Source: CAYZWU01 sp964482235 (GTDB lineage Bacteria; Planctomycetota; B15-G4; CAYZWU01). From it: a stretch of 64,000 nucleotides of DNA. A model generated the notes under the pieces. It worked only from the letters and a program-made list of their open reading frames with translations. It made no database searches and was not told the DNA's origin. Of this stretch, positions 17,486-25,095 are shown piece after piece. Both the position numbers and the translations under genes were made by a program. The DNA lies in assembly GCA_964482235.1 (NCBI GenBank), contig CAYZWU010000031.1, positions 4,803-68,802 of the forward strand, given 5' to 3'. How positions within the stretch are numbered: the first letter of the stretch is position 1; every line of letters begins with the position of its first letter.

Positions 17486-17710
17486 TGAACTCTCCAGATG
17501 GTTGAATAAAAAAGAGAACCGGTTACGCCGCTCCCGCGATTGAATTCTTTACTGCCCCGGATCGATGCGCGTATTTTTTCACGCCCTCGCGGGGGAATTC
17601 TCCCGGTTTCGCGGGCTCAAAATTTTACTTGTACCGGACAGGTTTCCGGGTACGGTGCAGGCGGTCTCGGTTGGGCCACGCCGTTTTGGAACAGAATGGA
17701 GGATCCCGAA

Positions 17711-18700
17711 TTGGCTAAAATCACGATTCAGACGCCCGACGGTCCCAGGGAGGTCACGATCCCCTGGAAGCCCGTGGTGATCGTCGTTGTCATTATTCTC
17801 GGCTTTCTCATCGTGAACTCGACTTACTACACGATCCAGACGGGTGAAGTCGGGGTGGAAACGCGGTTCGGAAAGTACCTCAAAACCACGCCGCCCGGCC
17901 TGCACTTCAAGCTTCCCTGGGGAATCGACGACGTCACCCCGGTGAAGGTCGACTACGTCTACAAGGAGGAGTTCGGCTACAAGACGATCGAGGCCGACGT
18001 TCAGACACGCTACGCGCCGGAGTCCAGGAAGATGGAGGATGTCTCCCTCATGCTCACCGGCGACCTGAACTGCGCCCTGCTTACGTGGAGCATCCAGTAC
18101 GACATCAAGGATCCCAGAGCCTATCTTTTCAACATTCGCGAGCCCATCAAGACGCTGCGGGACATGAGCGAGTCGGTGATGCGCGAGGCGGTCGGCGACA
18201 GGAGCGTGACTGATGTGCTCACCTCGGGCAAGGAAGCGATCATGTCCGAGGTGGCGGTGATGCTCCAGGAAACCCTCGATTCCTACAAGGCCGGGATCAA
18301 CATCCGGGAGGTGGTCCTGAAAGCGGTGAATCCGCCGAACGAGGTCAAGGCCTCGTTCAACGAGGTGAACCAGGCCCAGCAGGAGAAGGAGAAGGCGATC
18401 GAGGACGCGTGGAAGGAATACAACACCGTCATTCCCGAGGCCGAAGGTGTGGCCAAGCAGATGGTCAGCGAGGCCGAGGGTTACGAGGCTGAGCGGAAGA
18501 ACAGGGCTCTCGGGGATGTGGCCCGGTTCAACAACCTTCTCGTTGAGTACCAGAAAAACAAGGAAATCATGCGCTGGCGGCTCTACATCGAGGCCATGAG
18601 CGAGGTGCTTCCCAAGGTGGAGCGCAAGACGGTGATCGACAGCAAGGTGCAATCGATCCTGCCTCTTCTCGATCTCAACAGCGAAAGGGGGGAGAAATGA
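17711..18700 (+). CDS. hflK: HflK-type prohibitin/stomatin-family protein
   Basis: A 329-aa membrane protein, partner of HflC in the complex that caps and modulates the FtsH protease. One N-terminal transmembrane segment (about 22-42, PVVIVVVIILGFLIVNST) precedes the SPFH/PHB domain (GEVGVETRFGKYLKTTPPGLHFKLPWGID). A long charged coiled coil with EAEGYEAERKNRALGD closes the protein. Residues preceding the domain are few, so it lacks the Gly-rich N-terminus of enteric HflK. TTG 17711 was chosen because a perfect GGAGG (17698-17702) lies 8 bases upstream; an in-frame ATG at 17696 overlaps that site. The ATG of hflC overlaps the stop. Confidence 0.85.
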   Translation: MAKITIQTPDGPREVTIPWKPVVIVVVIILGFLIVNSTYYTIQTGEVGVETRFGKYLKTTPPGLHFKLPWGIDDVTPVKVDYVYKEEFGYKTIEADVQTRYAPESRKMEDVSLMLTGDLNCALLTWSIQYDIKDPRAYLFNIREPIKTLRDMSESVMREAVGDRSVTDVLTSGKEAIMSEVAVMLQETLDSYKAGINIREVVLKAVNPPNEVKASFNEVNQAQQEKEKAIEDAWKEYNTVIPEAEGVAKQMVSEAEGYEAERKNRALGDVARFNNLLVEYQKNKEIMRWRLYIEAMSEVLPKVERKTVIDSKVQSILPLLDLNSERGEK

Positions 18701-19674
18701 ACAGGGCGCGTTTGACACTCCTAGCTATCGTCGTCTTGCTCCTGCTGATCCTGCTGCCCAGCACATTCTACACCGTCTCCGAGACCGAGCAGGTGATCAT
18801 CACGCGCTTCGGCAAGCCCGTTCGCGATCCGATCTTCGAACCCGGTCTGAAGATGAAAACACCCTTTGTGGAAACGGTCAACCGATTCGACAAGAGGCTC
18901 ATCGAATGGGACGGCGATGCCAAGCAGATCCCCACGGGGGGCAAGAGGTATATCTGGGTCGATTCCACGGCAAGGTGGCGGATCGTGGATCCGCTCCTCT
19001 TCTACAGGAAGGTCCGCGACGTGCGAGGCGCCATGAGCCGCATCGATGACTTCGTCGACAGCGACACCCGGACCGTGATCTCCGATCTGAAGATCATCGA
19101 GTCCGTCAGGAGCTCGAACAAGGAGCTGCTCCAGGAGGGGCGGCAGGACATGCGGGAAGACCTCGTCCAGGAGGAGTTCAATGTCGAGGTGGGGCGGCAC
19201 AACGTGGGCATCAAGATCAAGGAGATGAGCGCACAGAGGCTGACGGCCCTCGGCATCGAGCTGGTGGACGTTCGCCTGAGAAGGGTGAACTACGTGGAGC
19301 GCGACAGGCTGAAGGTCTACGACCGGATGATCTCCGAGCGGAGACGGATCGCCGAGAAGTACCGCTCCGAAGGGCTGGGCGAGAAGGCCAAGATCGACGG
19401 CATGCGCGAGAAGAAGCGCCTGGAGATCGAGTCGGGTGCCTACAAGGAGGCCGAAGAGATCCGGGGACGGGCCGATGCTGAGGCGGCGCGCATCTACGCC
19501 GAGTCTTTCGGTGCCGATCCCGAGTTCTACACCTTCATGAAAACCCTCGAATCGTACAAGGAAGCCCTGGCAGGCCAGGTGCATCTCATCCTGACGACCG
19601 ATTCGGATTTCTTCATTTATCTCCGCGGATCCGGGATGGATATCGACGGGAGCGGAAGCAGGGATGGGAAGTAG
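18697..19674 (+). CDS. hflC: HflC-type prohibitin/stomatin-family protein
   Basis: A 325-aa partner of HflK. A single N-terminal membrane segment (7-25) is followed by the PHB domain (TEQVIITRFGKPVRDPIFEPGLKMKTPFVETVNRFDKR) and a coiled coil with RGRADAEAARIYAESFGADPEFYTF, which is the classic HflC C-terminus. ATGA overlap with hflK indicates translational coupling and equal stoichiometry. ftsH itself is about 28 kb away in this window rather than beside this pair. The last 11 bases overlap the following deacetylase gene. Confidence 0.93.
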   Translation: MNRARLTLLAIVVLLLLILLPSTFYTVSETEQVIITRFGKPVRDPIFEPGLKMKTPFVETVNRFDKRLIEWDGDAKQIPTGGKRYIWVDSTARWRIVDPLLFYRKVRDVRGAMSRIDDFVDSDTRTVISDLKIIESVRSSNKELLQEGRQDMREDLVQEEFNVEVGRHNVGIKIKEMSAQRLTALGIELVDVRLRRVNYVERDRLKVYDRMISERRRIAEKYRSEGLGEKAKIDGMREKKRLEIESGAYKEAEEIRGRADAEAARIYAESFGADPEFYTFMKTLESYKEALAGQVHLILTTDSDFFIYLRGSGMDIDGSGSRDGK

Positions 19675-20572
19675 CGAGCCGCGATCCCGGGCGGGGGGGG
19701 GCGGGAGCGCCTGGTTGAAGTGCGGGCTACTCCGGCTGCTGGCAACCCTCGACCGCGTGCGTCCGCGGCGCGATATCCTCCCGGTGCTGAACTATCACGG
19801 CATCGATGAGGACTGCAGCCCCGTTTCCCTGCCGCCCGGCGAATTCGCGATACAGATGGAGATCCTGGCCGAGCGGGATTACCGTGTCATCCCTTTCCGC
19901 GAGGCTCTCGATTTCCTGGCCCGGCCGGATTCGCTGCCGGAGCGCACCGCGGCGCTGACCTTCGACGACGGGCTCGAGTCGGTTTTCACCGCGGCCTTGC
20001 CCGCGATGCGGCGCCACGGATTCCGCGGGACGGTCTTTCTCGTCACCGGAGCGGAGGGCAACAGGGTGAGCTGGGAGCGCGAGGCCGCCATCAGGCCGCG
20101 CCGTCTGCTCGAGGCCGCGCAGGTGAGCGAGCTCGTTGATAACGGATTCGAGATCGGCGCCCACACCCGATCCCATCCCCACCTCACGGAGCTGTCCGAT
20201 GAGGAGCTGGACCTCGAAGTGGCAGGGAGCCGCGACGACGTGGCGGCACGGGCGGGCAGAGCCCCGGAGACATTCGCCTACCCTTACGGGGACCACGACG
20301 ACAGGGTCGTCGCCTCGGTGAGGCGGGCCGGCTTTTCCGGCGCCTGCACGGTGCGCCCGCCGGGCAGGAGGATGGGGCGCGATCTCTACCGGGTGGAACG
20401 GTTCGACACGAGCCGGTTTTCCGGACACGGCGGGGCGGTGGGGGAGCTCTTTTTCCTCTCCTGCCTGAACGGTGTTTTTGCCGATTATTTAAGGATCAAG
20501 ATGTCTCTCCCTTGGTTTCGTGCCCACACCTTCGAATACAGGGAGAATAGCAGGAAGCAACGGCATGGTTGA
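19664..20572 (+). CDS. polysaccharide deacetylase (NodB homology)
   Basis: A 302-aa carbohydrate esterase family 4-type protein. It has LNYHGI near residue 43, the metal-binding TFDDG (D101, D102), and the HTRSH motif (H167, H171), followed by FAYPYGDHDDRV. The catalytic set for N-acetyl sugar deacetylation is therefore present. No clear signal peptide is seen at the N-terminus, which is Gly/Ser/Arg-rich, so it may act on a lipid-linked or cytoplasmic-face substrate, or the start may be misplaced. It overlaps hflC upstream and the O-antigen ligase gene downstream (8 bases), pointing to a shared transcript and a surface-glycan role with the latter. Confidence 0.85.
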   Translation: MGSSEPRSRAGGGGSAWLKCGLLRLLATLDRVRPRRDILPVLNYHGIDEDCSPVSLPPGEFAIQMEILAERDYRVIPFREALDFLARPDSLPERTAALTFDDGLESVFTAALPAMRRHGFRGTVFLVTGAEGNRVSWEREAAIRPRRLLEAAQVSELVDNGFEIGAHTRSHPHLTELSDEELDLEVAGSRDDVAARAGRAPETFAYPYGDHDDRVVASVRRAGFSGACTVRPPGRRMGRDLYRVERFDTSRFSGHGGAVGELFFLSCLNGVFADYLRIKMSLPWFRAHTFEYRENSRKQRHG

Positions 20573-22124
20573 TGCGAGCAACGATCGAGGATCGACTGCG
20601 GGGCGTGGCTCCTTCCAGGGAGCGATCTCCGTATTCTGCCTGATCTCGGTCCTGGCCATCGCCCTGGCCCTCGGCATGACGTACCACCCGCTCATCGGCC
20701 CGGCTGCAGCGGCCGCCGTCCTGGGCGGCTGGATCTTCATCCGGTATCGCGAGGCGGGGATCCTCGCCGTCTTCTTCCTCGTCCCTCTCGGCCCCCTGCT
20801 CTGGCTGACGCCCGACGGGACGGTGTCCGTGCAGAAGGTGCTCTCCGCGCTGCTAGTCTCCATCTGGGCCGTGGAGATCCTGCTCACTAAGGACAGGGAG
20901 ATCTTTCACGCTTTCCCGCGGTCCCGCCTCAATACCTGGGGAGCCCTCTTTCTCGTCGTCTTCCTGATCTCCCTGCCCTGGTGCCTCGAGGTGGGCAACG
21001 CGCTCGACCTCATGATGCGCTGGGTGTTCCATCTCCTGCTCTACTACTTCATCGTCTTCAACGTGAAGAGCTTTGCCATGCTGCGGCGCTGCTTCATGGC
21101 CGTCCTGGCGGTCGGTGTCCTGATCGGCGTCATAGCCGTCTTCGAGAGCTTCACCGAGAAATCGGTGCTGGAGCTGACCGGAAGGAAGGTGCAGCTCATC
21201 AAGGGCGAGGAGACCGGCAAGCTGATCTCCACGAAGCTGGAAACCTACAGGGAAAAGAGCGAGGTGGCGTGGTCGCGCTCGATGGCCACGTTCAAGGGGC
21301 CGAACGAGCTCGGGCTCTTCCTGGTCTTCGTGATGGGGATCACCCTCTTCTTCCTGTTCCGAGCCGCCACGTGGAGGAGGAAGTCGATCTACCTGCTGAT
21401 CCTGTTCCTGCTCGTCTGGGCTCTCAACACGACGGGCTCGCGCGGAGCCCTTTCCGGGATGATCGCCCTATTCGGGGTGTTCATCCTCCTGACGCGGTTC
21501 CCCTTCAAGTGGTTTCTCATCACGGCCGGCTTTCTTGGCTTCATCGTCATGCTGGGCGCCGGGTCGACCGATCTCGGCGATCAGTGGCGAGGCGGATTGA
21601 GCCTCGAGGAGATCCGCGATGACGACAGGGTCGAGTGGCTGCAGATGAGCCTGATGATGGTGGCCGATCACCCGGTTGCCGGCATCGGCCTCGGGCAGTT
21701 CGAGCCACGCTACTTCGAGTACCGCGTTCCGGACATCCACAAGGATTACAGTCCGCCGCACAACATCTTCTTCCAGATCTCGGCGGAGAGCGGCCTTCTC
21801 GGCCTGTTCCTGCTCCTCTTCATGATCTATGCGGTGATCAGGGAGACGGGCCGGCTCCGCGTGAAGCCGAGGGCCGCCGATCACGTGACTCTCTCGAACG
21901 TCCTTCTGGCGACCTTTGCCGGCGTGATGACCTTTTCCATGACCTCGAACGTGTTACTGGACGAAACATTCTGGACATATATCACCATTGCCGCCGTCGT
22001 CGCGAGCCTCTATGCCGTCCACCCCGAAGAGAGAGAGGTGCCGGAGATTGCCGAGGAGATGACGGTTGTTGTCCTGCCGCAGTCCTTCTATTCCCTGCCC
22101 CCGGCCGGAGGGGAGAAGTCATGA
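20565..22124 (+). CDS. O-antigen ligase family membrane protein
   Basis: A 519-aa integral membrane protein with roughly eleven hydrophobic segments. The Wzy_C/WaaL-type loop contains GSRGAL, a MMVADHPVAGIGLGQF segment and PPHNIFFQISAESGLLG, where the His-Asn and Arg residues are those expected for polymerases or ligases of undecaprenol-linked glycans. Unlike the larger homologue at 6.6-9.0 kb it has no TPR tail. The start at ATG 20565 was chosen from GGAAG upstream and the 8-base overlap with the deacetylase gene. The likely job is surface polysaccharide polymerisation or ligation. Confidence 0.8.
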   Translation: MVDASNDRGSTAGRGSFQGAISVFCLISVLAIALALGMTYHPLIGPAAAAAVLGGWIFIRYREAGILAVFFLVPLGPLLWLTPDGTVSVQKVLSALLVSIWAVEILLTKDREIFHAFPRSRLNTWGALFLVVFLISLPWCLEVGNALDLMMRWVFHLLLYYFIVFNVKSFAMLRRCFMAVLAVGVLIGVIAVFESFTEKSVLELTGRKVQLIKGEETGKLISTKLETYREKSEVAWSRSMATFKGPNELGLFLVFVMGITLFFLFRAATWRRKSIYLLILFLLVWALNTTGSRGALSGMIALFGVFILLTRFPFKWFLITAGFLGFIVMLGAGSTDLGDQWRGGLSLEEIRDDDRVEWLQMSLMMVADHPVAGIGLGQFEPRYFEYRVPDIHKDYSPPHNIFFQISAESGLLGLFLLLFMIYAVIRETGRLRVKPRAADHVTLSNVLLATFAGVMTFSMTSNVLLDETFWTYITIAAVVASLYAVHPEEREVPEIAEEMTVVVLPQSFYSLPPAGGEKS

Positions 22125-22178
22125 TGCGGTGTTTTTCGGCGAGGTGGAAAGGTAGACGATTTCCTGGGTGGCATTGCC

Positions 22179-22985
22179 ATGAACCGTGATCTATCAGACA
22201 ACATACTCCGCGTCATGCGCGAAAGTGTCAAGGCCACGTCAGTGAAGGACCTGAAGAAACGCGGGCTCACGAACGTGACGCTCCTCGACCTCAGGAACCT
22301 CGACACCCTGATAAGGGAGGCCGTGAGCAGGACGCTGCGCCAGCAGGGCGTGAAGCTCAGCTCGAGCGAGATGAAGACGCAGAGCGACCGGGTGAAGAAG
22401 GAGTTCTTCAAGGTCGTCAGCGAGAAGAACAGCATGGAGGCGGAGAAGAAGGGCCTCGAGGGAGAGCTCGATGAGCTGCGGCGGAATTTCCAGCGTCTCG
22501 CCGTCAAGGTCGAGGCGGACAGGACCCTGCTTGCCCAGGAGGAAAGCCGGATCGCCGAGGATGGGGTCTCCATCCCGGACTCCCGGCTGGCGACCTTCGA
22601 ATCGAAGCTCAGGCTGAGGCTCAAGGAGCTCTTTCACGAGACGCCGGTGGACAAGAAGCTGGCGAACAGCGTTGTGGCCGCGGCCCTCGATCTGTTCGAG
22701 AGGGAGCGGCAGGCGGCCTTCCAGGAGGCCAGTACCGAGCAGGAACAGAGGGTTCTTCTCCTCAAGCGTCGGCTCGCGAAGCTCAGCGCCAAGCTCGAGG
22801 AGACCGAGAAGGTCCTTCTCCAGGTCGAGGAAGCCCGGGAATCCGGAGAGCCTCTTCCGGCGCATTTTCAGGATGTGCAAGAACTTCTGAAGACCGACGA
22901 GAAATACGTCGAAGAGAGGCGTGAGGCGCTGCAAAAAATGTTCGAGCTGAACATGGAGCTCAAAAAACTCTTTGATGAGACTTGA
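22179..22985 (+). CDS. coiled-coil protein of unknown function upstream of the MamK-like actin
   Basis: A 268-aa soluble protein not recognised as a named family. The first ~60 residues look globular (DLKKRGLTNVTLLDLRNLDT, then IREAVSRTLRQQG). Residues ~70-130 and ~185-268 are long charged heptad-like helices rich in Lys, Glu, Arg and Leu, separated by a more compact stretch (about 135-180) with LRLKELFHETPVDKKLANSVVAAAL. There is no signal peptide or membrane segment, so it should be cytoplasmic. It is in the same direction as the actin gene with a 91-base gap. A role as adaptor or regulator of the filament is inferred only from position and architecture. Confidence 0.6.
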   Translation: MNRDLSDNILRVMRESVKATSVKDLKKRGLTNVTLLDLRNLDTLIREAVSRTLRQQGVKLSSSEMKTQSDRVKKEFFKVVSEKNSMEAEKKGLEGELDELRRNFQRLAVKVEADRTLLAQEESRIAEDGVSIPDSRLATFESKLRLRLKELFHETPVDKKLANSVVAAALDLFERERQAAFQEASTEQEQRVLLLKRRLAKLSAKLEETEKVLLQVEEARESGEPLPAHFQDVQELLKTDEKYVEERREALQKMFELNMELKKLFDET

Positions 22986-23014
22986 TTCCGGCAGGACCGG
23001 TAACAATATATGAA

Positions 23015-23033
23015 GAAATTATGAAGTAATTTC
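23015..23033. promoter_or_regulatory. AT-rich palindrome before the MamK-like gene
   Basis: GAAATTA, five bases, then TAATTTC form a perfect 7-base inverted repeat about 45 bases upstream of the actin start. It could be an operator. No confident -35/-10 pair was found in the gap. Confidence 0.3.
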
Positions 23034-23076
23034 AGATTCTGTAAAACGATATGCGAACGTTAAGGAAGCAGTAGTC

Positions 23077-24186
23077 ATGGATAAGGCCAACAAGACGGAA
23101 AAGAACGTGAAGCCGGATAACAAGGTGGAAGAGGCCTCCGCTGAAGACAAAGGTATCCTTCACATAGGTATCGACCTCGGAACCTCCAGAACGGCGATCG
23201 CTTCTTCTAACGGCGCCAGGGAAACCCTGCCCAGCGTGGTCGGATACCCCAAGGACGTCGTCTCCAAGAAGCTCCTGAAAAAGGAGATCCTCTTCGGGGA
23301 GGATGCGATGAAGAATCGTCTCTCCCTGAACTACTACCGTCCGCTCGAGAAGGGCGTGATCAAGGGTTCCGGAAACGACGAAAGCTACTCCGAGGAAGAG
23401 AAGAAGGCTAACTTCACCGCGGCCAAGGACCTGGTGAAGTACGCCATCTCCCTGGCCCGCCCGAATCCCGACGAGCTGGTCTACGGAGTCATCGGCTGTC
23501 CGGCGGAGTCGAGCATCAAGAACAGCAAGTACCTGATCGACGCGGCACGCGAGATTCTCGACTCCGTGATGATCTGCTCCGAGCCCTTCGCCGTGGCCTA
23601 CGGCCTCGACTGGTTCACCGACGTGCTGGTTCTCGATATCGGAGCCGGAACGGTGGACCTCTGCCGGATGCACGGAACCCTGCCCGAGCCCGAGGACCAG
23701 CTCACGCTGGACACCGCCGGCGATTTCGTTGACGGGGAGCTGGCCCGCCTGATCAAGATCTCCTATCCCGAGGCTCAGTTCTCCGAGAACATGATCAAGG
23801 CAATCAAGGAGAGGTACGCCACCGTGGTCGAGGAGGGAAGCGACATCATCGTCGACCTGCCGGTGGAGGGGAAGCCGAAGAAGTTCAACATCACCAAGGA
23901 GATGAAAACGGCCTGCCAGGCCATCATCACTCCCATCGTCGAAGCCCTGGGCAAGCTGGTGGCCACCTTCGATCCGGAGTTCCAGATGAGACTGAAGGAC
24001 AATGTCCTGATCGGCGGCGGCGGCAGCCAGATCTACGGCCTTCCCGAGGCAATCGAGGCTGAAATGAAGGAACGGCTCGGCCACGGCCGCGTGGTCGGTG
24101 TCGAGGAGCCTGTCTACGCCGGCGCCAACGGCGCTCTGAAGATCGCCCACGACATGCCGGCGGAATTCTGGGAACAGCTCAGCTGA
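23077..24186 (+). CDS. MamK-like bacterial actin
   Basis: A 369-aa actin-fold ATPase closest in wording to MamK, the filament that aligns magnetosomes. Shared stretches include IDLGTSRTA (phosphate-1, 32-40), LPSVVGYPKDVV (51-62), ICSEPFAVAYGLD (166-178), VLDIGAGTVDL (phosphate-2, 185-195), PEPEDQLTLDTAGDFVD and the adenosine motif IGGGGSQIYGL (312-322). E169 and D187 match the Glu and Asp of MamK known to be needed for ATP turnover. A Lys/Glu-rich N-terminal tail of ~27 residues is extra. It is distinct from MreB, ParM and Hsp70. AAGGAAG precedes the ATG. No other magnetosome gene is recognisable nearby, so it is probably a filament for another purpose. Confidence 0.88.
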   Translation: MDKANKTEKNVKPDNKVEEASAEDKGILHIGIDLGTSRTAIASSNGARETLPSVVGYPKDVVSKKLLKKEILFGEDAMKNRLSLNYYRPLEKGVIKGSGNDESYSEEEKKANFTAAKDLVKYAISLARPNPDELVYGVIGCPAESSIKNSKYLIDAAREILDSVMICSEPFAVAYGLDWFTDVLVLDIGAGTVDLCRMHGTLPEPEDQLTLDTAGDFVDGELARLIKISYPEAQFSENMIKAIKERYATVVEEGSDIIVDLPVEGKPKKFNITKEMKTACQAIITPIVEALGKLVATFDPEFQMRLKDNVLIGGGGSQIYGLPEAIEAEMKERLGHGRVVGVEEPVYAGANGALKIAHDMPAEFWEQLS

Positions 24187-25064
24187 TCAGAATCAAGCTG
24201 CTTCTGTTTTCTCTGTTCGCACTCCTCCTCCTGCACGGGGATCCTGCTGCAGGGGGGGGAGGCACGGAACCCGGCTCGGCCGGGTTGTCCTCATCCATGG
24301 CGACAGCCATCCCTTCCGTCCATGAAAGAGCCTGCGACCTCTGCAATGCGTCGAGCTGGATCCCCTGCCAGCGGTGCGACGGCAAGGGGCGCTACAAGAC
24401 CGTCTGCACGAAGTGCAGCGGGAAAAGGCTGCTCGGCTGCCCGATCTGCGACGAGGAAGGGCGGCTCACCTGCTGGAACTGCAGCGGCCACGGCAAGCTC
24501 TTCTGGAAGGGGGGGGACACCGATCCGTGCAAGATCTGCAGCAAGGGCTCGATCCCCTGCTACTACTGCAACAAGTCGAAGAAGGTGCCCTGCACCCTTT
24601 GCAGGAAGCGGGGACGGGTGGAGCGTTTCTGCGGCGCCTGTCTCGGAGCCGGCGGCTTTCCCTGCCCCACCTGTCCTCCGGCGTCCCCCTGCCGGGTCTG
24701 CGGCCGCAGCGGCCAGATGCCCTGCGTCTGCTGCTTCGGCGAGCAGGGCTTCAAGGTCACCTGCAAGAAGTGCCGCGGCCACGGGAACATCCCCTGTCCG
24801 CCCAAGGCGTGCGTGGGCGGGCGGTACGTCTGCGAGGAGTGCCACGGCACCGGCAGGGTCCGCTTAGTCATGCATGGTTCCAAGAGCAAGGCGGGGACGC
24901 GCAAGTGCAAGCCGTGCAACGGCCGCGGCTGGTGGAAGTGCGAGGACTGCAAAGGCAAGGGGATCCTGCCCTGTCCCCCCACGTCGGGTGTGGACGAGTG
25001 CGCCGAGTGCAGCAGATCCTTCGGCACGGTTCCCTGCACGTTCTGCGACGGGGCAAAACGCTGA
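24183..25064 (+). CDS. exported protein with 18 CxxC zinc-ribbon/DnaJ-like repeats
   Basis: A protein of about 293 aa if begun at the CTG overlapping the actin stop. The first ATG (24285) would give 259 aa but would discard an open, in-frame signal-peptide-like stretch (IRIKLLLFSLFALLLLHGDPAAG), so a non-ATG start upstream is likely. The rest holds 40 cysteines, 36 or more of them in 18 CxxC pairs. Many are followed by G-x-G (CxxCxGxG: CDGKG, CSGHG, CRGHG, CHGTG, CNGRG, CKGKG) as in the DnaJ cysteine-rich domain, but there is no J domain. It should bind many zinc ions or form disulfides outside the cytoplasm. It is the third gene of the actin locus; its function is unknown. Confidence 0.65.
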   Translation: MIRIKLLLFSLFALLLLHGDPAAGGGGTEPGSAGLSSSMATAIPSVHERACDLCNASSWIPCQRCDGKGRYKTVCTKCSGKRLLGCPICDEEGRLTCWNCSGHGKLFWKGGDTDPCKICSKGSIPCYYCNKSKKVPCTLCRKRGRVERFCGACLGAGGFPCPTCPPASPCRVCGRSGQMPCVCCFGEQGFKVTCKKCRGHGNIPCPPKACVGGRYVCEECHGTGRVRLVMHGSKSKAGTRKCKPCNGRGWWKCEDCKGKGILPCPPTSGVDECAECSRSFGTVPCTFCDGAKR

Positions 25065-25095
25065 TCCTCTTCCGAAGCCCTGCCGTTGAAAGCTC

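Noticed and set aside
23032..24150. Long open frame antisense to the MamK-like gene
   Set aside because: It exists because of high GC at third positions. The sense frame has clear family motifs; the antisense has none.
22179..25064. Calling the locus a magnetosome island
   Set aside because: Only the MamK-like protein resembles a magnetosome component. No mamA, B, E, I, M, O, Q or recognisable mad gene is present in the window.
24285..25064. The CxxC protein as a DnaJ chaperone
   Set aside because: No J domain or HPD motif is present and the number of CxxC motifs is far above four. Only the zinc motif is similar.
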